Positions 9,757 through 17,576 of a stretch of 64,000 nt of DNA are shown here, one piece after another. Each line of letters opens with the position of its first letter. Position 1 is the stretch's first letter. The notes beneath the pieces were generated by a model. The model worked only from the letters and a program-made list of their open reading frames with translations. It was not told the DNA's origin and ran no database searches. The stretch lies in contig NC_020302.1 of assembly GCF_000341345.1 (NCBI RefSeq), positions 2,708,075-2,772,074 on the forward strand. The letters run 5' to 3'. The position numbers were made by a program, and so were the translations under genes. This DNA comes from Corynebacterium halotolerans YIM 70093 = DSM 44683 (GTDB lineage: Bacteria > Actinomycetota > Actinomycetes > Mycobacteriales > Mycobacteriaceae).

Positions 9757-11613
9757 ATGCCTGTCTTCAACGATGGACTCACCGCCACCGAGGCACCCGA
9801 GGAGGCCAATGTGGTCACCACCGACGTCCTGATCGTCGGCTCCGGCCCGGCCGGCGCCTCCGCGGCGCTGTTCCTGTCCACCCACGGCGTGGACAACATC
9901 ATGATCACCAAGTACCGCTGGACCGCGAACACCCCCCGTGCCCACATCACCAACCAGCGGACCATGGAGATCCTGCGTGACGCCGGGGTCGAGGACGAGG
10001 TGCTGGCCCAGGCCACCCCGCACGACCAGATGGGTGACACGGTCTACTGCGAGTCGCTGGCCGGCGAGGAGATCGGGCGCCGCCCCACCTGGGGCTTCCG
10101 CCCGGACCGCCGCGCCGACTACGAACTGGCCTCCCCTTCGATGCCGTGCGACCTCCCGCAGACCCTGATGGAGCCGATCCTGCTGGAGAACGCCACCAAG
10201 CGCGGGACCCAGACACAGTTCTCCACCGAGTACCTCTCCCACGTCCAGGACGATAAGGGCGTGAGCGTCCAGGTGCGCAACCGCCTGACCGGCCACGAGT
10301 ACACCATCCGAGCGAAGTACCTGGTCGGCGCCGACGGTGCCCGCTCGAAGGTCGCGGAGGACATCGGCACCCCCTTCGAGGGCGCGATGGACATCGGTGG
10401 TTCCATGAACATCCAGTTCAAAGCGGATCTGTCCCACCTGGTCGCCCACCGCCCGTCCATCCTGTACTGGGTCTTCCACCCGGGCTCCAATATCGGCGGC
10501 ATCGGTGCCGGTCTCATCCGCTGCGTGCGCATGTGGGATGAGTGGCTGGTGGTCTGGGGCTACGACATCAACGGCGAGACCCCGGAGCTCGACGAGGACG
10601 AGGCCAAGCGCATCGTCCGCAATCTGGTGGGCGTGCCGGACCTGGAGATGGAGATCACCGGCTACTCCCTGTGGGGCAACAACGAGCAGTGGGCCACCCA
10701 TCTACAGAAGGGACGGGTGTTCATCGCCGGAGACGCCGCACACCGTCACCCGCCAAGCCACGGACTGGGCTCCAACACCTCCATCCAGGACTCCTACAAC
10801 CTGGCGTGGAAGCTGGCCGCCGTGATCAAGGGCCAGGCCGGCGCCGAGCTGCTGGAGACCTACTCGGTGGAGCGCGCGCCCATCGCCAAACAGATCGTGA
10901 CCCGGGCGAACAACTCCGGCCGCGAGTACAAGCCGATCTTCGAGGCGCTCGGAGTCTGGGACGCCGAGAACGACGAGGAGTTCCGCGAGAAGCTCATGTT
11001 GCGCAAGGAGGCCACACCGGAGGGCGCGGCACGTCGGAAGGTGCTGCGCGAGGCACTCGACAACAAGGACTTCGAGTTCAACGCCCAGGGCACCGAGATC
11101 GGTCAGTTCTACCAGTCCACCGCGGTGGTCTGCGACGGCCACGGCCGCCCCGAGGTCACCGAGGACCCAATGCTGCACCACCAGAAGTCCACCTACCCCG
11201 GTCTGCGCCTGCCGCACGCCTGGATCGGTGACACCATGACCAAGCAGTCCACCCACGATGTCGCCACCGGTACCGGCTTCACCCTGTTCACCGGCATCAC
11301 CGGCCGTCCCTGGGCCGAGGCGGCGGAGAAGGTGGCCGCAACCCTGGGCCTCGAGCTCAAGGCCGTGGTCATCGGTGAGGGCGAGCAGTACCAGGACCTC
11401 TACGGCGACTGGCTGCACCAGCGCGAGGTCGAGGAGGACGGCATGATTCTGGTCCGCCCCGACAAGCACATCGCGTGGCGCTCTCACCGGATGGTCGAGG
11501 ACCCGGAGCACGCAGTGCACGCCGTGCTGTCTGCCATCCTCAGCCGTGGACTGCCGAGCGTCGAGGAGCTCTCCGTGGGAGCCGCCACCCTTACCACTAA
11601 AGTCCGTACCTAG
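9757..11613 (+). CDS. TfdB-like FAD-dependent phenol (chlorophenol) 2-monooxygenase
   Basis: 618 aa from ATG 9757, which has GAGGGAG 6 nt upstream; the ATG at 9742 would place that site inside the gene. It has the N-terminal FAD fold GSGPAGASA (about residues 29-37), a mid motif DGAR in YLVGADGARSKVAED, and the second FAD motif GRVFIAGDAAHRHPP (about 319-333), all diagnostic of flavin aromatic hydroxylases. Long stretches such as PRAHITNQRTMEILRD and GSNTSIQDSYNLAWK match 2,4-dichlorophenol 6-monooxygenase TfdB as I remember it. It would add an ortho hydroxyl to a phenol using NADPH and O2. No ring-cleavage gene is nearby, so the product must be handled elsewhere. Confidence 0.88.
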   Translation: MPVFNDGLTATEAPEEANVVTTDVLIVGSGPAGASAALFLSTHGVDNIMITKYRWTANTPRAHITNQRTMEILRDAGVEDEVLAQATPHDQMGDTVYCESLAGEEIGRRPTWGFRPDRRADYELASPSMPCDLPQTLMEPILLENATKRGTQTQFSTEYLSHVQDDKGVSVQVRNRLTGHEYTIRAKYLVGADGARSKVAEDIGTPFEGAMDIGGSMNIQFKADLSHLVAHRPSILYWVFHPGSNIGGIGAGLIRCVRMWDEWLVVWGYDINGETPELDEDEAKRIVRNLVGVPDLEMEITGYSLWGNNEQWATHLQKGRVFIAGDAAHRHPPSHGLGSNTSIQDSYNLAWKLAAVIKGQAGAELLETYSVERAPIAKQIVTRANNSGREYKPIFEALGVWDAENDEEFREKLMLRKEATPEGAARRKVLREALDNKDFEFNAQGTEIGQFYQSTAVVCDGHGRPEVTEDPMLHHQKSTYPGLRLPHAWIGDTMTKQSTHDVATGTGFTLFTGITGRPWAEAAEKVAATLGLELKAVVIGEGEQYQDLYGDWLHQREVEEDGMILVRPDKHIAWRSHRMVEDPEHAVHAVLSAILSRGLPSVEELSVGAATLTTKVRT

Positions 11614-11628
11614 CCCCCGGACACAGAA

Positions 11629-11661
11629 AACGCCCCGTCGGCAACACGCCGACGGGGCGTT
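11629..11661. terminator. Bidirectional terminator between convergent genes
   Basis: A 14-bp perfect stem (11629-11642 with 11648-11661) with a 5-nt loop sits between the monooxygenase and the convergent DUF4178 gene. It has A residues on one side and T-rich sequence on the other. Confidence 0.88.
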
Positions 11662-11679
11662 CCCCCGTTCCATGCCGGC

Positions 11680-12324
11680 TCAGCCCTCCCGGGGCGGTAC
11701 GACCTCAAGTTCGTCATGGTCGATGTAGTGGCCCGTCGAGGCCTCCGGCCTCGCGTCCTCTCCCCAGGTCTCAATGCGCAGCAGGCCGTGGTCGTGGTCG
11801 CCGGTGAAGTCGCGGTAGCGGTAGGTGCCCCGGGAGACCGCCCCGGACAACCCGGAGACGGCGAAGTCGGCGTCGCCCTCCCGCTCCTGCCGGAACACTC
11901 GACCGTCCAGGGTCAGCTGCGAGCCGGACTCCCCGGGCAGATCCTCCCGGATGCTCCACCAGCCGAGCCGGATGCGGTCGTCGATGTTCTCCACGCTGAT
12001 CCAGTGCCGGCCCCCGCCACCCTGGCTGCCCTGGAGCAGGTGCTCATACCAGATCCGGTCGCCCTCCCGGAGCGCGGCGGTACCGCCCACCAGGTAGGTC
12101 TCACCCCGGAAGGTGACGCGGACGCCGGCGGCCAGCACCGCCGGGCCGAAGCGTTCGGCCCCCGCCACGCCCTCGAAGGTGTAGTTGGGGTCGGTCGATG
12201 CTGTCTCCGTCTTCGCCCCGTGCGCCGCGATCGCGGCGTTGCGTCTCTTCACGGCCAGGTACAGCCACAGCGTGACAAAGACGATCACCACGACGACGAT
12301 GATCAGCCAGGTCCAGTCGCCCAT
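11680..12324 (-). CDS. DUF4178 domain membrane-anchored protein (second copy)
   Basis: 214 aa. An N-terminal membrane anchor (residues 4-24, WLIIVVVVIVFVTLWLYLAV) is followed by a DUF4178-type beta-rich domain with WYEHLL, WISVE and RIRLGWW, which recur in the paralogue at 16432-17040 (WYEHML, LSVE, LNLSWW). Function is unknown; DUF4178 proteins typically travel with DUF350, DUF2617, DUF4247 and a membrane spermidine-synthase-like gene, as here. It follows a small membrane protein gene by about 64 bp on the minus strand and may be cotranscribed with it. Confidence 0.82.
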   Translation of the reverse strand: MGDWTWLIIVVVVIVFVTLWLYLAVKRRNAAIAAHGAKTETASTDPNYTFEGVAGAERFGPAVLAAGVRVTFRGETYLVGGTAALREGDRIWYEHLLQGSQGGGGRHWISVENIDDRIRLGWWSIREDLPGESGSQLTLDGRVFRQEREGDADFAVSGLSGAVSRGTYRYRDFTGDHDHGLLRIETWGEDARPEASTGHYIDHDELEVVPPREG

Positions 12325-12388
12325 TTCCCCGTTCTCCCTCAGCGGTAGACAATTGCCCTGCCCAGCCTACCGACGGCGCCCCAGGCCC

Positions 12389-12763
12389 CTACCGGGCGAT
12401 CGACAGCACCGCCATGGACAGGATTCCGACGACCAGCACCCACACCCCGAGCGCGAAGATGATGATGGCTGTGTTCTGGCCCGGCACCGCGATCAGCCAG
12501 CCGAGTCCGAGGACCGTGCCCGCTCCCCCGACCCACAGCAGCCACCGGGGAATCCGGGTGGCGGGTGCGCGCATCAGCCAGGCCAACGAGGCGATCACCG
12601 CGGGCGGGGCGACCAGGACCGCCAGGGTGAGCAGTGCCGCGCCGATCTGCGGCGGGAGCCCCACCGACATCAACCCCGCCCCGAGCAGCCCGAGCACCAG
12701 CACCACGGTCCACATGCGCGCGGTGATCATGCCGGTCAACCGCCGTAGCTCATCCTCGTTCAC
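12389..12763 (-). CDS. Small multi-span membrane protein, unknown function
   Basis: 124 aa from GTG 12763 (reads VNEDELRRLTG), with four hydrophobic segments: WTVVLVLGLLGAGLMSVG, AALLTLAVLVAPPAVIASLAW, LLWVGGAGTVLGLGWLI and TAIIIFALGVWVLVVGILSM. A longer frame from ATG 12946 adds a Pro/Arg/Gly-rich stretch unlike a protein N-terminus, so the GTG is preferred. I do not recognise the family. Its position between the two halves of the DUF4178 cluster hints at a shared envelope role only by location. Confidence 0.7.
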   Translation of the reverse strand: MNEDELRRLTGMITARMWTVVLVLGLLGAGLMSVGLPPQIGAALLTLAVLVAPPAVIASLAWLMRAPATRIPRWLLWVGGAGTVLGLGWLIAVPGQNTAIIIFALGVWVLVVGILSMAVLSIAR

Positions 12764-12954
12764 GTCGCCGCCCCGGGCTTCGTGGCCTGCTGATGTTCCC
12801 GTCGGTACGGCACGTCCCAGTTCCCTTCCCCGGGGTCTCACGGCGCCACCGGTATGTGGAGGATAACCGGAGGCCAGGAACTGCGGGGCACCCCATGCCC
12901 CGTCCCCGCTCCCCCACCACCCCCTCAGGAGATTTCCCGCAGCCATTGACAGCC

Positions 12955-13023
12955 CACCGGTTCCTCTTCGCCATCAAGGTCGTCACCTACGCCCAGGGCA
13001 TCTCGCGGGCGCTGCGCTCCTGA
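12955..13023 (+). pseudogene. Possible remnant of 6-phosphogluconate dehydrogenase (gnd)
   Basis: The frame reads HRFLFAIKVVTYAQGISRA and then stops three codons later. Family 6PGDH proteins contain a helix of the form ALY.SK(I/V)V.YAQGF near the C-terminal domain, and K-V-V-x-Y-A-Q-G aligns directly. Nothing else of the enzyme remains on either side. The match is short, so chance is possible. Confidence 0.35.
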
Positions 13024-13088
13024 GCCGAAGAATTCGGATCTGCAGTTGGACGGACGGTACGGCGGATTTTAGATCTGTTTGCCACCAG

Positions 13089-13233
13089 CGTCCGCCCTTA
13101 CGCCGCTTCCCAGCACCTGCCGGCACCCGGTCCGCAGAAAATGACACACCCTTACCCCGCAACCCGGCTTTCAGGCTCGCTACAGGACAATTTGTGTAAG
13201 TTCGCGCCGCTTACCGCCGCTTACCGACGCCCC
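13089..13233. repeat. Long direct repeat, copy A (145 bp)
   Basis: Starts CGTCCGCCCTTACGCCGCT and contains CCGGTCCGCAGAAAATGACA and GGCTTTCAGGCTCGCTACAG. It ends in GCTTACCGACGCCCC. It differs from copy B by scattered substitutions and an extra 10-bp CCGCTTACCG-type unit near its end. Confidence 0.88.
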
Positions 13234-13295
13234 CGGGGCCCCACACCGGCAGTAGGGCGGACGACCCGGCGTTTTCCAGCGCGACCAACCCCTCA

Positions 13296-13430
13296 CGTCC
13301 GCCCTTACGCCGCTCCCTAGCACCAGCTGACATCCGGTCCGCAGAAAATGACACATCCTTACCCCACAGCCCGGCTTTCAGGCTCGCTACAGGGCAGTTT
13401 GAGTAAGTTCGCGCCGCTTATCGACGCCCC
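13296..13430. repeat. Long direct repeat, copy B (135 bp)
   Basis: Second copy of the 13089 unit, starting 207 bp downstream in the same orientation. It ends in GCTTATCGACGCCCC, which is identical to 6407-6421 in another intergenic gap. Confidence 0.88.
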
Positions 13431-13448
13431 ACCCCATCCAGCCTCCGG

Positions 13449-15026
13449 TCACTGCCCCGCCTGCCGGTAGCCACGGCGCAGGTCCTCGACGATGTGGGGC
13501 CGGTCGAGCGTCGAGGGTTCCAGCTCGCGCGGCCGGTTGTCGCGGCCGAAGACCCCGGCCGCGGCGAGCACCTCGTCGTCGAGGTAGCGCAGCTCCGGCG
13601 CGCCCGCGGGCAGCCGCAGCTGCGTGCCCGAAGGCGCGCAGAGGTTGAAGCCCCAGTCACCGAAGGTGGGCACGTGCACGTGGTACGGGATGACGTCCTC
13701 GCAGCCGGCTGCCTCCAGGGTGGCGTTGACCCGCCAGAACACGTCCGGGGTGGTGAAGGCGGAGGAGGACTGCACGACCATCCGCCCGCCCGGCGCGAGC
13801 ACCCGGTGGGCCAGTGTGTAGAACTCCTCGGAGTACAGCCGGGCCATGGTCTCGTTGTTGGGGTCGGGCAGGTCGATGATCACCGCGTCGTAGGCCCTGC
13901 CCTCGCCGCCGGCGCGCAGCCAGGTGAAGGCGTCGTCGACGATCACGTTCACCCGCGGGTCCTCGAGTGCGCCGCCGTTGTCCTCCCGCAGAACGGTGTT
14001 GGCCAGCCGGATCACCGCCGGGTCGAGTTCGACCTGGGTGACCTCGATGTCCATCTTCAGCAGTTCGCGGGCGGCCAGGCCGTCCCCGCCGCCGATGACC
14101 AGTACGTCACGCGCGTCGTCGTGCAGCACGGGGTAGACCAGTGACTCGGTGTAGCGGTACTCGTCGCGGGTGGAGTACTGCAGCCCGCCGTTGAGGAAGA
14201 GCCGGCGATCCTGCCCGCGTTCGGTGACCACGATGTCCTGGTAGTCGGACTGGTGGGCGTAGATCACCGGGTCGGCGTAGAGGGACTGGCGGGCGGTGGT
14301 GACGATGCCGTCGGAGCGCACCAGCAGCACCGCCAGCACCGCCACTGCCACCAGCAGGGCGGTGATCGACGCCGCGAACCGCCGCGCCGGAATCCAGTGG
14401 CGCAGCAACACCGCGCCGAGGAAGAGCGCGGCCAGCAGGTTGATCATGCCCGCGGCCAGCGTGCCCCGCATCAGACCCAGGGTGGGCAGCAGCACGAACG
14501 GCCAGGCCAGGCCGCCGACCAGCGCGCCGGCGTAGTCGGCGAAGTTGAGGGTGGCCAGCAGGGAGCCGGCGGAGCGGGCGTCGGCGATCCGGCCGCGCTG
14601 CACCAGGGTCATCAGCAGGGGCAGCTCGGCGCCGACCAGCATGCCGATCAGCGCGGTGGCCACCACCAGGAGCACCGTGGACTGACCGATGGTGGCGAAG
14701 GTGACGTAGAGGATGATCGCGGAGGTGCCGCCCACCAGGCCGAGGATGGTCTCCACCGCCAGGAAGGTCTGGGCGGGCCAGCGCAGGAAGGGTTTGGCGC
14801 ACAGGGCGCCGAGGCCCAGGGCGGCGACGTAGCCGGCGACGATCAGGGAGGTCTCGACGATGCCGCCGCCGTTGAGCGATGTCGACAGCGACAGCAGCGC
14901 GAGTTCGTAGACCAGGCCCGAGGCGGCACACACCGCCACGGAGACCAGCAGCAGCCGGCGCCACAGGCCCCCGGGCGCGAGGCTCACGGCCTGCCCGGGG
15001 TGCTGTTCAGTGGTGCGGGTACTCAC
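13449..15026 (-). CDS. Membrane spermidine-synthase-like protein (SpeE/polyamine aminopropyltransferase domain)
   Basis: 525 aa from GTG 15026, which overlaps the DUF350 stop (GTGA). The N-terminal half has about seven hydrophobic segments (residues about 28-260). The C-terminal half is a spermidine-synthase-type Rossmann domain with the SAM-type glycine motif VLVIGGGDGLAARELLK (about 318-334), VELDPAVI, and the acidic DLPDPNN segment where aminopropyltransferases have their catalytic Asp. Such fusions are annotated as polyamine aminopropyltransferases, but no ornithine/arginine decarboxylase or SpeD is near, so a different acceptor is plausible. It is the last gene of a tight five-gene run and is followed by the repeat region. 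Confidence 0.85.
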   Translation of the reverse strand: MSTRTTEQHPGQAVSLAPGGLWRRLLLVSVAVCAASGLVYELALLSLSTSLNGGGIVETSLIVAGYVAALGLGALCAKPFLRWPAQTFLAVETILGLVGGTSAIILYVTFATIGQSTVLLVVATALIGMLVGAELPLLMTLVQRGRIADARSAGSLLATLNFADYAGALVGGLAWPFVLLPTLGLMRGTLAAGMINLLAALFLGAVLLRHWIPARRFAASITALLVAVAVLAVLLVRSDGIVTTARQSLYADPVIYAHQSDYQDIVVTERGQDRRLFLNGGLQYSTRDEYRYTESLVYPVLHDDARDVLVIGGGDGLAARELLKMDIEVTQVELDPAVIRLANTVLREDNGGALEDPRVNVIVDDAFTWLRAGGEGRAYDAVIIDLPDPNNETMARLYSEEFYTLAHRVLAPGGRMVVQSSSAFTTPDVFWRVNATLEAAGCEDVIPYHVHVPTFGDWGFNLCAPSGTQLRLPAGAPELRYLDDEVLAAAGVFGRDNRPRELEPSTLDRPHIVEDLRRGYRQAGQ

Positions 15027-15445
15027 AACATGCAGGCGGCGTTGATCGCGGCGATGACGACCAGGGTGACGGCGACGACCACGGCGCCGGAACGCAGCTT
15101 CGGATCCTCCACCAGGGCGCGGAAGCCCGGGGTCAACAGCTCCACCAGGACCAGGGCCACGCACTGCAGCACCAGCCCGATCAGCGCGTAGACGGCCGTT
15201 TCCACCAGTCCCACGGCCAGGACGTCGGAGGAGTGGAAGATCGCGCTGACGATGATGATGCCGAGGGCGATCTGCTGGGCGGCGGCCAGGACGGCCGCGT
15301 TCGGGTGGTGGTGGACGAACACGAGCTCGAGCAGCTTGCCGGGGGTCAGCAGGTCGAGGACGAGGAAGCCGACGAGCAGGATGACGGCCGCGAGGACGAA
15401 GTAGGCGACGGTGCCCAGGGAGCCGGACAGCAGGGCGTCGAACAT
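15023..15445 (-). CDS. DUF350 family inner-membrane protein
   Basis: 140 aa with four membrane spans organised as two similar pairs (VAYFVLAAVILLVGFLVLDLLTPG and later VLQCVALVLVELLTPG), the internal repeat typical of DUF350/YjfL. A TPGKLLELV / TPGFRALVE motif follows each pair. Function is unknown in the family. It sits 61 bp after the DUF4247 gene and overlaps the SpeE-like start by 4 nt. AAGGAG precedes the ATG. Confidence 0.87.
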   Translation of the reverse strand: MFDALLSGSLGTVAYFVLAAVILLVGFLVLDLLTPGKLLELVFVHHHPNAAVLAAAQQIALGIIIVSAIFHSSDVLAVGLVETAVYALIGLVLQCVALVLVELLTPGFRALVEDPKLRSGAVVVAVTLVVIAAINAACML

Positions 15446-15506
15446 GGTGGGGTTCTCCTTAACGCTGGGAAATGCTGGGGTGCGGGAGGTGAGGACGGGG
15501 ACGGGG

Positions 15507-15926
15507 CTATTTCACCCCGGAGCCGGAGCCGGAGGAGCCGCCGCTGGAGCCGCTGGGCGCCGGGGGCGCGAAGCCGGGGCCGAGGAAGATGAAGGCGCCG
15601 TTGTTGACCCGGCCGAGGTCCTCGACGCGGATCGTGCAGTCCTCGGCGCTGGTGCCCGACACCGAGATCAGGTTCCGGTCATAGCGCAGGTACTCGGTGC
15701 CGTCGGCCGGATCGGTGGCCCGGGCCTGGGCGTTGCCCACGCGGTCCTCGATGTCGTCGGCCGTCTCCTTCGGCGTGCCGGTGCACTGGTACGTCGTGGA
15801 GCTGGTGGCCGTGAAGTTGTCGTTCATCCGGCTGCTCAGGCTGCCCGTCGCGACGGCCGCGATGATCGCGATGACGGCGAGCACCCCGGCGACGGCCGCG
15901 GCGATGTAGTAGAAGCGATGGCTCAT
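15507..15926 (-). CDS. DUF4247 family exported protein
   Basis: 139 aa from ATG 15926 (MSHRFYYI), which overlaps the DUF2617 stop by 4 nt (ATGA). One N-terminal membrane segment (residues 7-27) is followed by an extracytoplasmic domain with Cys at about 48 and 97 (YQCTGTP, DCTIRV) and ends in a flexible GSSGGSSGSGSG tail. This matches the DUF4247 pattern of anchor plus two Cys. Function is unknown; it is a constant companion of DUF4178/DUF350. Confidence 0.82.
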   Translation of the reverse strand: MSHRFYYIAAAVAGVLAVIAIIAAVATGSLSSRMNDNFTATSSTTYQCTGTPKETADDIEDRVGNAQARATDPADGTEYLRYDRNLISVSGTSAEDCTIRVEDLGRVNNGAFIFLGPGFAPPAPSGSSGGSSGSGSGVK

Positions 15927-16435
15927 GGTCGGTAGTCGCTCCTCGTGCTCACGATGGTGGATTCCTCCGGGTAGAGATGACGGGTGCGCCAGCTCCAGCC
16001 GCCGTTCACCCGCCACCCCTGCAGGGCGGTCAGGTGGTGACGGCCGGGGCCGGGGAAGCGGACGACGAACCAGCCGTCGGCCCCGGCGGAGTCGAGCAGC
16101 TCATCGCCGCGCCTGCTGAACTCCCCCGGCTCGAGCGTCTCGGTGCGGGTCTCGAGTCGGTACCCGGCGCGGCCGGCCTCCTCGGGCAGGGGGTGCAGGG
16201 CGTCGGTGGCCGTGCAGGAGATCTCCTCGCGGAACTCCCCCTCCGGGGAGCGGACGGTAACCACGTGGGAGCCGCCGATGACCGCCAGGTGCAGGGAGCC
16301 GTCCGCGCCGGCGTCGACGACGGTGTCGGCGAGGATCTCGGGCAGCGGCCCGTCCCAGCGCACCCCGAGGGCGGCGGCGGTGACGTCGGCGGGGGTGCAG
16401 GTCAGGTCGACGGGTCCGGTGGCGGTGGCCCTCAC
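15923..16435 (-). CDS. DUF2617 family protein
   Basis: 170 aa from GTG 16435, overlapping the upstream DUF4178 stop by 4 nt (GTGA). It is soluble, with no membrane segment. The middle has GGSHVVTVRSPEG, and the C-terminus ends WSWRTRHLYPEESTIVSTRS, resembling the GW-RTWH-YPQ-xIVxT end of actinobacterial DUF2617 proteins. A longer frame from 16501 is antisense-like overlap with DUF4178. The role is unknown; it belongs to the DUF4178/DUF4247/DUF350/SpeE unit. Confidence 0.82.
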   Translation of the reverse strand: MRATATGPVDLTCTPADVTAAALGVRWDGPLPEILADTVVDAGADGSLHLAVIGGSHVVTVRSPEGEFREEISCTATDALHPLPEEAGRAGYRLETRTETLEPGEFSRRGDELLDSAGADGWFVVRFPGPGRHHLTALQGWRVNGGWSWRTRHLYPEESTIVSTRSDYRP

Positions 16436-17040
16436 TGTTTCGGGGCGGGGTAGACGGTCAGTTCGCCGGGCAGCACCTCGTGGCCGAGGGAGGTCTCCCA
16501 CTGACCGTCGCCGAAGCGCTCCATTCCCAGCATCCGGTCGCCGCCGTCGGTGGCCTCCATGTCGTGGTAGGCCACCTCCCCCTGCGGCGGCAGGCCGGTC
16601 TCACCCTCGCCGGTGAACGTCGCCCGGCCGCTCTCCTTCAGGTGGTAGTCCACGTCGTCGACGGTCACGTCCCGGCGGGGCTCGAGCCGCAGGTCGCCGC
16701 GGGTGATCCACCAGGACAGGTTGAGGCGCCCCTCGTCGACTTCGACGGACAGGTACTCGGAGCCGTGGCCGCCCTCGAGCATGTGCTCGTACCAGGTGTA
16801 GTAGCCCTCGGTGATCGTCAGCGTGCCGCGGACGACGTAGTCGGTGCCACCGCGGGTGACGATCGCCCCGGGCCCCAGGATGTCGGGGCCGAACTCGCGG
16901 GCGCCGGTGACGTGGGCGAAGGGGTCCTCGCGGGCGGGCTCCGGCGTCTCCTCGTTCTGCTTGCGTCGTCCCAGAACGAGGAAGACGATCACGGCGATCA
17001 CGAGAATCACCGCGATCAACCACCACATGCCTGAACTCAT
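16432..17040 (-). CDS. DUF4178 domain membrane-anchored protein (first gene of cluster)
   Basis: 202 aa from ATG 17040 (MSSGMWWLIAV), with AAGGAGAGG upstream. An N-terminal membrane anchor (residues 5-24) and charged linker are followed by the DUF4178 domain containing YYTWYEHMLEGG, YLSVEVDEG and LNLSWWITRGDL. It is paralogous to 11680-12324. As first gene of a five-gene minus-strand run with 4-nt overlaps or short gaps, it is probably transcribed from the 17041-17216 divergent region shared with the rhodanese gene. Confidence 0.85.
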   Translation of the reverse strand: MSSGMWWLIAVILVIAVIVFLVLGRRKQNEETPEPAREDPFAHVTGAREFGPDILGPGAIVTRGGTDYVVRGTLTITEGYYTWYEHMLEGGHGSEYLSVEVDEGRLNLSWWITRGDLRLEPRRDVTVDDVDYHLKESGRATFTGEGETGLPPQGEVAYHDMEATDGGDRMLGMERFGDGQWETSLGHEVLPGELTVYPAPKQ

Positions 17041-17216
17041 CAGGGCCTCTCCTTCACATCTCACAGGGTCACAGGGTCTCAGTCATCCGGCGGGCACGAT
17101 CCGTCACCCGACGCCTCCCGCGTGCGCGGTACGTTCCGAGAGTATCGGACGGCCCCGACCACGGCAGGGGCAGTACACTCACGCCCACACGTTCCCAGCA
17201 GAAAGGACCCGACACC

Positions 17217-17507
17217 ATGAAGTCCGTCACCGTCCACGAGGTGCCCGCCGACGCCCAACTCATCGACGTCCGCGAGCACGACGAGTACGCGGTCGACCAC
17301 GCCGCCGGCGTGGTGCACATCCCGCTGTCCGAGTTCCCCGCGCGGGTGGACGAGATCGACCCCGACCGGGACATCTACGTCCTCTGCAAGGTCGGCGGCC
17401 GTTCCTTCCAGGCGTGCCAGTACCTCGAGCAGGCCCACGGCATCGAGGCCGTCAACGTCGAGGGCGGCACCGACGCGTGGCGCGCCGCCGGCCTGCCGAT
17501 GAACTGA
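17217..17507 (+). CDS. Single-domain rhodanese-like protein
   Basis: 96 aa, one rhodanese domain. The active-site loop is CKVGGRS with Cys at about residue 62, preceded by the DVREHDEY motif. Such proteins carry persulfide sulfur. The ATG has AGAAAGGA 12 nt upstream, and TACACT near 17173 is a plausible -10. It is divergent from the DUF4178 cluster and followed by the MarR gene 69 bp downstream. Confidence 0.9.
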   Translation: MKSVTVHEVPADAQLIDVREHDEYAVDHAAGVVHIPLSEFPARVDEIDPDRDIYVLCKVGGRSFQACQYLEQAHGIEAVNVEGGTDAWRAAGLPMN

Positions 17508-17520
17508 AGCGGAAAAAATG

Positions 17521-17553
17521 GTGGGAACAAGCCCATCATTTGATGTTTCCACG
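17521..17553. promoter_or_regulatory. Candidate operator upstream of marR-pls
   Basis: CATCA-TT-TGATG (17534-17545) is nested within outer arms GTGGGAA (17521-17527) and TTCCAC (17547-17552). It lies 24-56 nt before the marR start, a position suited to autoregulation by the MarR protein. No promoter mapping is possible from sequence alone. Confidence 0.45.
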
Positions 17554-17576
17554 TTGGGCTCATTACCATTGCCCGC

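Larger units (their letters stand above)
12764..13448. other. 685-bp intergenic region with direct repeats and a possible gene remnant
   Basis: No intact gene. It contains a short stretch resembling the end of a 6-phosphogluconate dehydrogenase helix (12955-13023) and two long direct repeats (13089-13233, 13296-13430). It separates the upstream five-gene DUF4178/SpeE cluster from the downstream small membrane and DUF4178 genes. Confidence 0.7.

Noticed and set aside
12793..13023. 76-codon open frame ending in the 6PGDH-like stretch
   Set aside because: The first part is Pro/Arg-rich antisense-like sequence over the small membrane gene; only the end is notable and is reported as a remnant.
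13089..13430. CRISPR array
   Set aside because: Only two long, imperfect units with no short conserved repeat and no cas genes in the window.
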